Assembly: GCF_037023725.1 (NCBI RefSeq)
Contig: NZ_CP146077.1
Coordinates: 2,455,001-2,519,000, forward strand
Origin: Pseudomonas bubulae
Lineage (GTDB): Bacteria > Pseudomonadota > Gammaproteobacteria > Pseudomonadales > Pseudomonadaceae
DNA: 64,000 nucleotides
Reading direction: 5' to 3'
Position 1 is the stretch's first letter; each line of letters starts with the position of its first letter. The notes beneath the pieces are model-generated. The model ran no database searches. It was not told the DNA's origin and worked only from the letters and a program-made list of their open reading frames with translations. This document shows, in pieces, positions 15,901 through 24,200 of the stretch. Made by a program: the position numbers and the translations under genes.

Positions 15901-17898
15901 ATGGATGGTATTAGGGCATATTTATTGAACTTATCGCGTAAGCAAAAGCGATTTATTCAAGTTGCGACAGATATTATTGTAGTCTGGCTGGCCCTATGGC
16001 TTGCATTTGTCGTGCGCCTCGGGATTGACGATATGATCAACCCGGTCAAGCTGCATATGTGGCTGTTTATCGGCGCCCCCTTGATTGCCATCCCGCTGTT
16101 TGTCCGTTTCGGTATGTACCGCGCCGTAATGCGCTATTTCGGCAACGATGCCCTGATCGCCATTATCAAGGCTGTCAGCCTCTCCTCGCTGATTCTGGCT
16201 GTGGTGGTGTACTGGTATAGCAACCATGAAAATGTCGTGCCTCGCTCGATCATTTTCAACTATTGGTGGCTTAGCCTGATCATGCTCGGTGGCCTGCGCC
16301 TTGCGATGCGCCAGTACTTCCTGGGTGACTGGTTCGCTGCCGCCCAACATGTGCCGTTTACCAATCGTGACGATGGCTTGCCCAGAGTAGCCATTTATGG
16401 AGCCGGCGCAGCTGGCAATCAATTGGTTGCCGCCTTGCGCATGGGCCGGATGATGCGCCCGGTCGCTTTTATTGACGATGACGGCAGCATTGCTGATCGC
16501 ATCATCTCCGGCTTGCAGGTGTATACGCCTGCAAATATTCAACAGATGATCGATCGTACAGGTGCGCAGGAATTGCTTCTGGCGATTCCGTCCTCTTCCC
16601 GGGGGCGCCGTCGGGAAATCTTAGGTTTGCTTGAAGGTTTCCCGCTCCACGTCCGCAGTGTTCCCGGTTTTATGGATTTGGCCAGTGGCCGGGTCAAGGT
16701 CGATGATATCCAGGAAGTGGATATCGCCGATTTGCTGGGTCGTGATGCAGTCCCTGCTCAAGGTGAACTGTTAGAGCACTGCATCAAGGGGCAGTGCGTG
16801 TTGGTCACCGGTGCGGGTGGCTCCATTGGCTCGGAGCTGTGCCGGCAGATTCTTGCGCTGAGGCCGACGACGCTGCTGTTGTTTGAGCACAGCGAGTTCA
16901 ATCTTTACAGTATTCTCAGCGAGCTGGAACAGCGGGTCAGTCGTGGGTCGCTGTCGGTCAAGGTTTTGCCGATTCTGGGGTCGGTGCGTAATCCGCAGAA
17001 GTTGCTGGACATGATGAAGACCTGGCAGGTCGATACGGTCTATCACGCTGCTGCCTACAAGCATGTGCCTATGGTCGAGCACAATATTGCCGAAGGCGTG
17101 TTGAACAATGTTATAGGCACGCTCAATACCGCCCAGGCTGCCTTGCAGTCCGGTGTGGCGAACTTTGTGCTGATCTCCACCGACAAGGCTGTAAGGCCGA
17201 CCAATGTGATGGGCAGCACCAAGCGTCTGGCGGAGATGACACTTCAGGCTCTCAGTCGTGAAGTGGCTCCGGTACTGTTTGATGACAAGTCAAATGTCTC
17301 TCGGGTCAACAAGACTCGCTTCACCATGGTTCGTTTTGGCAATGTTTTGGGTTCATCAGGGTCGGTGATTCCGTTGTTCCACAAACAGATCAAGGCTGGC
17401 GGTCCCTTGACCGTTACTCACCCCAAGATCACTCGTTACTTCATGACTATCCCGGAGGCTGCCCAACTGGTGATTCAGGCGGGTTCAATGGGGCAGGGCG
17501 GGGATGTGTTCGTCCTCGATATGGGCGAGCCGGTAAAAATCGTCGAGCTGGCAGAGAAGATGATCCACCTGTCGGGCTTGAGTGTCCGTTCCGAAAAAAA
17601 TCTTCATGGCGATATCGAAATCGAGTTCACCGGCTTGCGTCCCGGTGAAAAACTTTACGAAGAGCTACTGATCGGGGATAACGTCGTAGCAACCCAGCAC
17701 CCGATGATCATGAGTGCCAACGAAGACATGTTGTCCTGGGATGAGCTTAAGGGGCGGTTAGGGCTATTACTCGACGCGGTTGATCAGGATGACTATGCCC
17801 GGGTTCGCCAACTGTTGCGTGAGACGGTAAGTGGCTATTCGCCCGAAGGGGATATTGTGGATTGGATCTACCAGCAAAGTCGTGTAGAACCGTCTTGA
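15901..17898 (+). CDS. wbpM: UDP-GlcNAc 4,6-dehydratase, membrane form
   Basis: 665 residues, the same length as P. aeruginosa WbpM. It converts UDP-GlcNAc to the 4-keto-6-deoxy intermediate for QuiNAc/FucNAc. The N-terminal ~130 residues hold four membrane helices. A first nucleotide-binding region has AIYGAGAAGNQLVAALR. The catalytic C-terminal SDR domain begins at residue ~299 with LVTGAGGSIGSELCRQI and has ISTDKAVRPTNVMGSTKR, where Met replaces the usual catalytic Tyr (SMK triad), the hallmark of this large-dehydratase class. ATG 15901 follows AGGGGG. It is the last gene of the forward O-antigen operon and the conserved right boundary of the locus. Confidence 0.96.
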   Translation: MDGIRAYLLNLSRKQKRFIQVATDIIVVWLALWLAFVVRLGIDDMINPVKLHMWLFIGAPLIAIPLFVRFGMYRAVMRYFGNDALIAIIKAVSLSSLILAVVVYWYSNHENVVPRSIIFNYWWLSLIMLGGLRLAMRQYFLGDWFAAAQHVPFTNRDDGLPRVAIYGAGAAGNQLVAALRMGRMMRPVAFIDDDGSIADRIISGLQVYTPANIQQMIDRTGAQELLLAIPSSSRGRRREILGLLEGFPLHVRSVPGFMDLASGRVKVDDIQEVDIADLLGRDAVPAQGELLEHCIKGQCVLVTGAGGSIGSELCRQILALRPTTLLLFEHSEFNLYSILSELEQRVSRGSLSVKVLPILGSVRNPQKLLDMMKTWQVDTVYHAAAYKHVPMVEHNIAEGVLNNVIGTLNTAQAALQSGVANFVLISTDKAVRPTNVMGSTKRLAEMTLQALSREVAPVLFDDKSNVSRVNKTRFTMVRFGNVLGSSGSVIPLFHKQIKAGGPLTVTHPKITRYFMTIPEAAQLVIQAGSMGQGGDVFVLDMGEPVKIVELAEKMIHLSGLSVRSEKNLHGDIEIEFTGLRPGEKLYEELLIGDNVVATQHPMIMSANEDMLSWDELKGRLGLLLDAVDQDDYARVRQLLRETVSGYSPEGDIVDWIYQQSRVEPS

Positions 17899-18303
17899 AA
17901 TGGCTACCCTGCCCCTTGCCTTAGAGGGGGGCTACCCTTTGCACTTAATGAATTTATACCCTGTGAATTTGTCATTGACCTGCAACTGTACGCTGCAGTT
18001 TTTCTAAACCAGCCCGCAAACCTAGCAGGCGTGTAAAAGAAAGCATCTCCCTGCGTGCTTGATCCGAAGCTTTTACGCTCCTGATAAAACCTGCGCTTCG
18101 ATACCAATCCTGGTGTCTGAGTGACGGTGTTCGTTAATCACCTCTTCTTGCACGGCGTTGTTTGGATAAACCGCGATTTAGCAAGGCAAAAACGCCTGAG
18201 GATAACCATTCGTTTTGCCATGTATGCGACTTGCTTAAATCCCCTGCTTGAAGCATCAGTGTGAGCTGATGCTTCAAGCTTTCTGAGAGCGACTTGCGGG
18301 AAT
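17899..18303. other. Gap between wbpM and the converging acyltransferase gene
   Basis: About 405 bp between the ends of two converging genes. Apart from the hairpin at 18247-18278 and a short direct repeat of GGCTACCCT (17902 and 17931 areas) flanking a weak C-rich/G-rich stem, nothing was recognised. Two short reverse-strand ORFs here (60-67 codons) have no family resemblance. Confidence 0.5.
18247..18278. terminator. Perfect 13-bp inverted repeat, possible terminator
   Basis: CTTGAAGCATCAG (18247-18259) and its exact complement (18266-18278) flank the loop TGTGAG. It sits 25 nt beyond the acyltransferase stop (reverse strand), where a terminator is expected, but lacks a T run on either side, so it may be a Rho-assisted stop, an mRNA 3'-end stabiliser or a repeat. 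Confidence 0.45.
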
Positions 18304-19470
18304 TTAGATAATGGGCGCACTGGCAGGAGTGGCAGGGATAGTTGCAGAATTAACCTTTTTGCTCATGAACCTTTTTTCAATATGGATATAGGTCAGTGTC
18401 GATACCCAGGTTATCAACGGTATCGCAATCAAGTTGATTGACCAAAATGTTGTTTTGGATATTGTTGACATGTCTACGAAGTGTGAAGCAATTTTGAATG
18501 TCAAATAGAGGATGGGCAAATGCATCAGATAAATGCTGTAGCTGATATCACTCAATCGGTTAAGACACTGCGCATGTAAGATCCTGGGATTTGCAAGCGT
18601 AATGCACAAAAAGAAACAGGATGTGAGCGCGAACCGAAGCGCGTCGTATCCTTGTGGATTTTTGGTTCCGCAAGTGTATATAAATATGCCGAGCGCAATG
18701 ATTGAGAGAGGCCAGGTCGCCGGCATGGTATGGCGGAGTTTGTTGTGAAGGGCTGCGGCAATAATACCGCTCAAAAAGTATGCCCAGCAAACAATGGTGC
18801 TCATGCTCAAGTCTATGGCAGCGAGTAATAATGCAATGGCCAGTACCCATTTGTTATATCTGGACTTGTAAGTCAGTGCAATAAGGGGTAGGACTGCATA
18901 GAATCGCCACTCATGGACCAGTGTCCAAGTGACTGAATTGAGCGGGGTCAGTACGATGCCGCCGATTTTGGATGGACCGTCAAGGAAGTTGAAGGTCAAC
19001 ATGCTGGCGACAGTCAGAAGTGTTTCTTTGTTGAAGATGTCGAAACCGGAATACAGGGCGGCAATGACAAAGACTATCAGTGAAGAGAAATAGTATAAGG
19101 GGGCTACGCGCCTGACGCGACCTTCAAAGAATTTTTCCCACTGGATGGCCGGACTTTTCATTATTTTATCGAAAAATAAAAAACCTGTAATGCAGAAAAA
19201 TATTTGCACGCCAAAGGAGCCCAGGTTTACATATATCCAACCCCATGAAGAAAAATTATCGTTTTTCATTCCCATGTTGGCCAGCATGAAGGGAGCATGA
19301 TTGATAACAACAAATACGGCCGCGAGACCTCTCAATCCGTTGATGAACTTATAGTCATGCTTGACTTCATTTAGCTCTATTTTGCTTTTGAGCAAAGTTG
19401 AAAAAAGTAAAAATAACAAGATGATTGATAAGGTTATTGCGAGTGTTTCCAGGGTGAATTCAGTATTCAT
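18304..19470 (-). CDS. Acyltransferase family 3 protein (probable O-acetyltransferase)
   Basis: 388-residue polytopic membrane protein of the acyltransferase-3 family, which acetylates extracytoplasmic sugars. After a first hydrophobic helix comes FINGLRGLAAVFVVINHAPF, the family hallmark with the catalytic-type His, and later FCITGFLFF. Around ten membrane segments follow. It lies at the right edge of the O-antigen locus in opposite orientation, is AT-rich and probably modifies the O antigen. I chose ATG 19470 (MNTEFTLETL); ATG 19509 would add 13 atypical residues. Opposite strand and composition suggest independent acquisition. The acetylated sugar is unknown. Confidence 0.85.
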   Translation of the reverse strand: MNTEFTLETLAITLSIILLFLLFSTLLKSKIELNEVKHDYKFINGLRGLAAVFVVINHAPFMLANMGMKNDNFSSWGWIYVNLGSFGVQIFFCITGFLFFDKIMKSPAIQWEKFFEGRVRRVAPLYYFSSLIVFVIAALYSGFDIFNKETLLTVASMLTFNFLDGPSKIGGIVLTPLNSVTWTLVHEWRFYAVLPLIALTYKSRYNKWVLAIALLLAAIDLSMSTIVCWAYFLSGIIAAALHNKLRHTMPATWPLSIIALGIFIYTCGTKNPQGYDALRFALTSCFFLCITLANPRILHAQCLNRLSDISYSIYLMHLPILYLTFKIASHFVDMSTISKTTFWSINLIAIPLITWVSTLTYIHIEKRFMSKKVNSATIPATPASAPII

Positions 19471-19917
19471 TTTTATCGTTGGAATCCAAGTGTTTTTTAA
19501 ATGCCACATTGTTGTTCAGCGTAAATCGCATTGTGACTGATTGTGTTTGTCTTCAAGATTGAGGGTGTCCAAGGTGGTCAACGTCCGGACATTGGATCGA
19601 ATCATATCGCTCCAAGCCGAAAACTGCTAGGGAGGCTTAGGAAAAATCCGCTAGGCCTGTGTCAGTGTTCAACAGTATGAAATGGCCACGCACGCCAGTT
19701 GTTAAATGATTTGAGCCTAATTATCCTTGGCCTTGGAAGTGGTTTTTTTAGCACTGGCTAGTAGTCCGGTTTATGTGTAAGTGTCTGAATTCCCTACTTC
19801 TAAAAGCATACACACTCTGCAATGCACCCGTTTTTGACATTTTCCAGCCATCGCCTAAGTTTGAAATACAGCTCAGGAAAGCTGTTTTTAAATTAACGAT
19901 GTTATGGAGTGTCAATT
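19471..19917. other. Divergent intergenic region, acyltransferase/comEA
   Basis: About 450 AT-rich bases between divergent starts. It contains a perfect -35 box for the forward gene (see the entry at 19834) and presumably the acyltransferase promoter. No further gene, repeat or RNA could be recognised. Confidence 0.5.
19834..19861 (+). promoter_or_regulatory. Candidate sigma-70 promoter for comEA-like gene
   Basis: A perfect TTGACA (19834-19839) is followed after 16 bases by TAAGTT (19856-19861), a weak -10. Transcription would start near 19868, 50 nt before the ATG. Strong -35, poor -10; predicted only. Confidence 0.4.
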
Positions 19918-20247
19918 ATGCGTACTGCTTTTCTCTCTTCGATTTTCTTTGCCTTGATGGTAGGTGTTTCCAGTGTGGCCCATGCCGCACCTGCGGCCGG
20001 AGCAGTTGAACCGGTGGTTGCTGCGCCAGTAGTGCTGGATGCCAAAGTGGTGACGATCAATATCAATACCGCAGATGAGGCTACCCTGCAGCGTGAACTT
20101 TCGGGTGTAGGGGCTGTTAAAGCCAAGGCGATCGTGGCTTATCGCGAGGCCAATGGTGATTTTACTTCAGTCGATGAGTTGCTTGAGGTCAAAGGCATAG
20201 GCAAGGTTATTCTGGAGAGAAACCGCGACAAGATCGTAATCAGCTAA
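19918..20247 (+). CDS. ComEA-family helix-hairpin-helix DNA-binding protein
   Basis: 109 residues. Residues 1-22 (MRTAFLSSIFFALMVGVSSVAHA) form a clear Sec signal peptide with an Ala-x-Ala cleavage site. After an Ala/Val-rich linker comes a double helix-hairpin-helix domain with VTININTADEATLQ, SGVGAVKAKAIVAYR and VDELLEVKGIGKVILERN. Secreted ComEA proteins bind incoming DNA in the periplasm during natural transformation, but this short gene is found in pseudomonads without the full com locus beside it. ATG 19918 is preferred over GTG 19909 because GGAG (19906-19909) is eight bases upstream. It is monocistronic, with its own terminator. Confidence 0.88.
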   Translation: MRTAFLSSIFFALMVGVSSVAHAAPAAGAVEPVVAAPVVLDAKVVTININTADEATLQRELSGVGAVKAKAIVAYREANGDFTSVDELLEVKGIGKVILERNRDKIVIS

Positions 20248-20263
20248 GCCAGGTAACAGAACG

Positions 20264-20292
20264 AAAAAAGCCAGTCATAGACTGGCTTTTTT
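20264..20292. terminator. Bidirectional intrinsic terminator
   Basis: A 12-bp stem, AAAAAAGCCAGT (20264-20275) with ACTGGCTTTTTT (20281-20292), loop CATAG. The A and T runs let it serve both the comEA-like gene and the convergent TetR gene. Confidence 0.92.
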
Positions 20293-20310
20293 GTGGCTGT
20301 CAGCAAGCGT

Positions 20311-20874
20311 TCAGGCATAAGGCGCTGACGACTTCAATGTACTGCGCGTGACTTCGAAAATCTTCTGTTTCAGTGCATCACTCTCTGCGCCGCGAGCCAG
20401 AACCAGTGCGCCTACCAGGGTAGCGAAAATCACGATGCTTTTGTCTTCAGTGTCTGACCCTTGCAGGGTCGCCTGGATCTGTTTGAGCCTGGCATCGATG
20501 ACATGGTCGGTGGTGACACTTGCCTGGCCCTGTTGGGCCATTTCAGCGGACATGGTCGGCAACGGGCAACCCTCATGGGGGGAGGTCAGATGCCACTCAG
20601 ACAAGTAAGCATCGATAAATGCGTGCAGGGGGTGGGGCTGGCTGAACAGTTCGGCGCAGATACCGTCAACCTGGTTGGCTGCGTGCTGCAAGGCTTTTTC
20701 TACCAGGTCGTTTTTGGATGAAAAATGAGCATAGAAACCACCGTGAGTAAGGCCCAGTGATTTCATCAGGGGTTGCAGGCCTGTGGCGCCAATACCGTGT
20801 CGTCGAAAGAGCCCGGATGCTTCTTTAACGATGCGCTGATGGGTTTGGGCTTTATGATCTTGTGAATAGCGCAT
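20311..20874 (-). CDS. TetR/AcrR family transcriptional regulator
   Basis: 187 residues. The N-terminal helix-turn-helix reads RIVKEASGLFRRHGIGATGL then LMKSLGLTHGGFYAHFSSKN, the standard TetR DNA-binding pattern. The C-terminal ligand domain resembles the subgroup seen next to oxidoreductase genes (CPLPTMSAEMAQQG), often repressing enzymes that respond to electrophiles; the ligand is unknown. The start at MRYSQDHK (20874) is preferred; an upstream in-frame ATG at 20895 adds seven residues. No obvious target adjoins it except the small DUF2897 gene upstream on the same strand. Confidence 0.88.
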   Translation of the reverse strand: MRYSQDHKAQTHQRIVKEASGLFRRHGIGATGLQPLMKSLGLTHGGFYAHFSSKNDLVEKALQHAANQVDGICAELFSQPHPLHAFIDAYLSEWHLTSPHEGCPLPTMSAEMAQQGQASVTTDHVIDARLKQIQATLQGSDTEDKSIVIFATLVGALVLARGAESDALKQKIFEVTRSTLKSSAPYA

Positions 20875-21011
20875 GACAGGTGTCTCTTTATGCAATGGAC
20901 CATCATAGCGTCGACCTTCAAACAGATGCAGTGGTTAATCATGCAACTGTTTGTAGGTTTTTCCTCACCGATGCTCATTCCTTGGCATGCAGGCCCTGAG
21001 CGCTTGTCTGA

Positions 21012-21179
21012 CTACCTGTCTTTTGATTCCTTGGCGTCCATTTCGGCATTGCGTTCGGCAACACGTTTGCGTTGCTCATCGGTCAGTTCAACTTTATTGG
21101 CTGTGTCACGTAGTGTCATCAGGGCGCCTACAATGACACCGATAGCGACGACGAGAATTAACCAGGCATACCAAGGCAT
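21012..21179 (-). CDS. DUF2897 family small membrane protein
   Basis: 55-residue protein too short for usual ORF cut-offs. It starts MPWYAWLILVVAIGVIVGA, one membrane helix with the conserved PWYAWL opening, followed by a charged cytoplasmic tail rich in Arg, Glu and Lys (ELTDEQRKRVAERNAE). GGAG lies about seven bases before the ATG. Homologues of this pattern are annotated DUF2897 in pseudomonads; no function is known. It lies between the TetR gene and the divergent pyrF. Confidence 0.8.
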   Translation of the reverse strand: MPWYAWLILVVAIGVIVGALMTLRDTANKVELTDEQRKRVAERNAEMDAKESKDR

Positions 21180-21409
21180 AGAGTGTTCTCCGTGTTGAGT
21201 GCAGCACAGGGCAGGGGTTGCGCTGTGTGCTGCTGTTTATCCTGTTAAGTGAGTAAGTGTTGATTGCTTTCAGTGTAGGCCGGTTATTCAGTCATGTGCG
21301 GTATAAGCTTGGTAAAGACTAAAATCGTGTATTTGCGATCATCGGGTGCCGGTAAGCGGCTGGTTCCGCTACAATGCGCGCCGATTTCGACCAGCCTGAG
21401 AACCCGCTA

Positions 21410-22108
21410 ATGTCCGACTGCCAGACTCCTATTATCGTCGCCCTGGATTTCCCGACCCGTGACGCCGCATTGAAACTGGCTGATCAGTTGGACCCCAAGC
21501 AGTGCCGTGTCAAGGTGGGCAAAGAGCTGTTCACCAGTTGCGCTTCGGAAATCGTCGGTACTTTGCGCGACAAGGGTTTTGAAGTATTTCTGGACCTGAA
21601 GTTCCACGATATCCCCAATACCACGGCAATGGCGGTCAAGGCCGCAGCTGAAATGGGCGTATGGATGGTTAACGTTCACTGTTCGGGCGGCTTGCGCATG
21701 ATGGCCGCTTGCCGCGAAGTACTCGACAAGCGCACCGGCCCGCAGCCGTTGCTGATTGGCGTGACCGTGTTGACCAGCATGGAGCGTGAAGACCTGGCCG
21801 GTATTGGCCTGGATATTGAGCCTCAGGAGCAAGTGTTACGCCTTGCAGCCCTGGCCGACAAGGCCGGTATGGATGGCCTGGTGTGTTCGGCCCTGGAGGC
21901 GCAAGCGCTGAAGGCCGCGCACCCGGGTCTGCAACTGGTAACCCCGGGGATTCGTCCTGCGGGCAGTGCGCAGGACGATCAGCGTCGTATCCTGACGCCT
22001 CGCCAGGCACTGGATGCAGGTTCTGATTATCTGGTAATCGGGCGCCCGATCAGCCAGGCAGTGGATCCGGCCAAGGCACTCGCTGCCGTGGTAGCTGAGC
22101 TGGCTTAA
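21410..22108 (+). CDS. pyrF: Orotidine-5'-phosphate decarboxylase
   Basis: 232 residues, the same as the P. aeruginosa enzyme. It decarboxylates OMP to UMP, the last step of de novo pyrimidine synthesis. The TIM-barrel motifs are clear: [12 protein letters not shown] at the start, catalytic [11 protein letters not shown] near residue 60 (Lys and Asp of the DxKxxD array), and [15 protein letters not shown] near 180. I use ATG 21410 (MSDCQTP); the in-frame ATG at 21374 would add 12 unconserved residues. A REP-type palindrome follows the stop and may act as terminator. Confidence 0.96.
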   Translation: MSDCQTPIIVALDFPTRDAALKLADQLDPKQCRVKVGKELFTSCASEIVGTLRDKGFEVFLDLKFHDIPNTTAMAVKAAAEMGVWMVNVHCSGGLRMMAACREVLDKRTGPQPLLIGVTVLTSMEREDLAGIGLDIEPQEQVLRLAALADKAGMDGLVCSALEAQALKAAHPGLQLVTPGIRPAGSAQDDQRRILTPRQALDAGSDYLVIGRPISQAVDPAKALAAVVAELA

Positions 22109-22131
22109 GGCTGTTTGCCACCGTTCTGATT

Positions 22132-22216
22132 CGGCAATCGCGGGCAAGCCCGCGATTGCCGCGCCGCGGTCTGCCTTGACAGGCCGCGGTGCCTGTATTG
22201 CGAGCAAGTCCGCTGC
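22132..22216. repeat. REP-type palindromes after pyrF
   Basis: A 14-bp perfect inverted repeat (22132-22145 with 22148-22161) centred on GGGCAAGCCC is followed by CCGCGG-flanked bases and a partial copy, TTGCGAGCAAGTCCGCTGCC (22198-22217). The core GCGGGCAAGCCCGC is the Pseudomonas REP core seen repeatedly in this window. It lies between the converging pyrF and oxidoreductase genes. Confidence 0.75.
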
Positions 22217-22233
22217 CACCTGTATGTGGTGTG

Positions 22234-23238
22234 TCAGACCTTCAACACCAGCTTGCCGTGATTTTCCCCGCTGAACAGCTTCGCCAGGCTTTCCGGGAAG
22301 CTTTCCAGGCCTTCAACAATATGCTCTTTGCTTTTCAACTGGCCCTTGAGCAGCCAGCCCGCCATCTCTTGTCCGGCTGCTGCATAGCGATCGGCATAGT
22401 CCATTACCACAAAGCCTTCCATGCGGGCGCGATTGACCAGCAGTGACAAGTAGTTGGCCGGACCTTTAACGGCTTCCTTGTTGTTGTACTGGCTGATGGC
22501 TCCGCAGATGATGACCCGCGCCTTGAAATTCAAACGGCTCAATACGGCGTCGAGAATATCGCCGCCCACGTTGTCGAAAAACACATCTACACCCTTGGGG
22601 CATTCGCGTTTGAGGCCTGCGAGCATATCTTCGTTCTTGTAGTCGATTACACCGTCAAAGCCGAACTCCTCGACCAGCCGCTTACATTTCTCTTGGCCGC
22701 CGGCAATGCCTACCACGCGGCAGCCCTTCAACTTGGCGATTTGCCCGGCAATGCTGCCAACAGCACCCGCTGCGCCGGAAATCACCACGGTGTCTCCTGT
22801 TTTCGGTGCGCCGACGTCCAGCAGGGCGAAGTAGGCCGTCATGCCCGTCATGCCCAGTGCGGACAGATACACGGGCAGCGGTACCAGTTTCGGGTCGACC
22901 TTGTAGAAACCCCGTGGCTCACCGGTGAAGTAATCCTGCATTCCCAGGGCACCGTTGACGTAATCCCCCACAGCAAAGCCCGGGTGGGCGCTGGCAATCA
23001 CCTTGCCCACTCCCAGGGCGCGCATCACATCACCCAGCGCTACCGGCGGAATATAGGACTTGCCTTCGTTCATCCAGCCACGCATGGCCGGGTCGAGGGA
23101 CAAGTATTCATTTTTGACCAGGATCTGGCCGTCCTTGGGCTGTACTACGGGCACTTGCTGGAAGGTGAAGGTATCGCGGGTTGCTGCACCGACTGGACGT
23201 TTGGCGAGCAGGAATTGGCGGTTTGTCTGGTCAGTCAT
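22234..23238 (-). CDS. NADP-dependent oxidoreductase, zinc-free MDR (CurA-like)
   Basis: 334-residue medium-chain dehydrogenase/reductase of the leukotriene-B4 12-hydroxydehydrogenase/CurA group, which reduces C=C bonds of alpha,beta-unsaturated carbonyls with NADPH. N-terminal LAKRPVGAATRDTFTFQQVP and DPAMRGWMNEGKSYIPPV mark the group. The nucleotide fold has VVISGAAGAVGSIAGQIAKL near residue 150, and IICGAISQYN appears in the C-terminal half. No zinc-binding Cys cluster is seen. The gene stands alone with its start facing the SDR gene. The physiological substrate cannot be inferred. Confidence 0.9.
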   Translation of the reverse strand: MTDQTNRQFLLAKRPVGAATRDTFTFQQVPVVQPKDGQILVKNEYLSLDPAMRGWMNEGKSYIPPVALGDVMRALGVGKVIASAHPGFAVGDYVNGALGMQDYFTGEPRGFYKVDPKLVPLPVYLSALGMTGMTAYFALLDVGAPKTGDTVVISGAAGAVGSIAGQIAKLKGCRVVGIAGGQEKCKRLVEEFGFDGVIDYKNEDMLAGLKRECPKGVDVFFDNVGGDILDAVLSRLNFKARVIICGAISQYNNKEAVKGPANYLSLLVNRARMEGFVVMDYADRYAAAGQEMAGWLLKGQLKSKEHIVEGLESFPESLAKLFSGENHGKLVLKV

Positions 23239-23434
23239 TGCTATAACTCTTTAGAGATTGATGGCTGTTGATAGACCTTCTCACGCTACAGGGCAAGTGA
23301 ATACGCGCTTACGAATAGGTTTTTATCAGTGATGGTGATGGTTGTAGGCAGTCTTTTATCACTCGGATAAATAGGCGGATGGCCGTGCCCGAACGTTTCG
23401 GGGGTACAGATGCACTCTGCTGAGGGTTAAGACG

Positions 23435-24196
23435 ATGGGCATGACGTTTACGGGGCAAGTGGCTGTAGTGACAGGGGGCGGGGCCGGTATCGGGAGGGCC
23501 ACGGCGCTGGCATTTGCCGGCGAGGGTTTGAAGGTGGTGGTGGCCGATCGGGATGTGGCAGCGGGTGAAGACACTGTCGAGCAGATAAGGACTGCGGGCG
23601 GCAGTGCTGTTTTCGCAGGCTGCGATGTCACTGTAGAGGCGCAGGTCAGGCAACTGATGGAGCAGACAATCAGCACCTACGGGCGTCTGGACTATGCCTT
23701 CAACAATGCCGGGATCGAGATCGAGCATGGTCGCCTGGCCGACGGTACCCTGGATGAGTTCGATGCGATCATGGGGGTAAACGTCAAGGGCGTTTGGCTG
23801 TGCATGAAATATCAGCTGCCATTGATGCTGGCCCAAGGTGGCGGGGCGATCGTCAATACTGCCTCGGTGGCCGGACTGGGCGCCGCGCCAAAGATGAGCA
23901 TTTACTCGGCGTCCAAACATGCGGTGATCGGGCTGACCAAATCGGCAGCCATTGAGTATGCGAAAAAGCATATTCGGGTGAACGCGGTGTGCCCGGCGGT
24001 CATCGATACCGATATGTTCCGCCGCGCTTATGAGGTCGACCCGCGCAAGGCTGAATTTGCCGCCGCGATGCACCCGGTGGGGCGTATCGGCACGGTCGAA
24101 GAAGTTGCCAGCGCCGTGCTGTACCTGTGCTCGGATGGCGCAGCATTTACCACAGGCCATGCGCTGGCGGTCGATGGCGGGGCACTGGCGATCTGA
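23435..24196 (+). CDS. SDR family oxidoreductase
   Basis: 253-residue classical short-chain dehydrogenase. The cofactor motif VTGGGAGIGRATALAF is at residues ~12-27, NNAG near 88, and the catalytic YSASKHAVIGLTKSAA near 155, with IVNTASVAGL carrying the Ser. GAGG at 23422-23425 supports ATG 23435 (a second ATG at 23441 is possible). Likely a cytosolic NAD(P)H-dependent alcohol/ketone enzyme; the substrate is unknown. It ends four bases before the converging stop of the transporter gene, with no terminator between. Confidence 0.9.
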   Translation: MGMTFTGQVAVVTGGGAGIGRATALAFAGEGLKVVVADRDVAAGEDTVEQIRTAGGSAVFAGCDVTVEAQVRQLMEQTISTYGRLDYAFNNAGIEIEHGRLADGTLDEFDAIMGVNVKGVWLCMKYQLPLMLAQGGGAIVNTASVAGLGAAPKMSIYSASKHAVIGLTKSAAIEYAKKHIRVNAVCPAVIDTDMFRRAYEVDPRKAEFAAAMHPVGRIGTVEEVASAVLYLCSDGAAFTTGHALAVDGGALAI

Positions 24197-24200
24197 TAGC

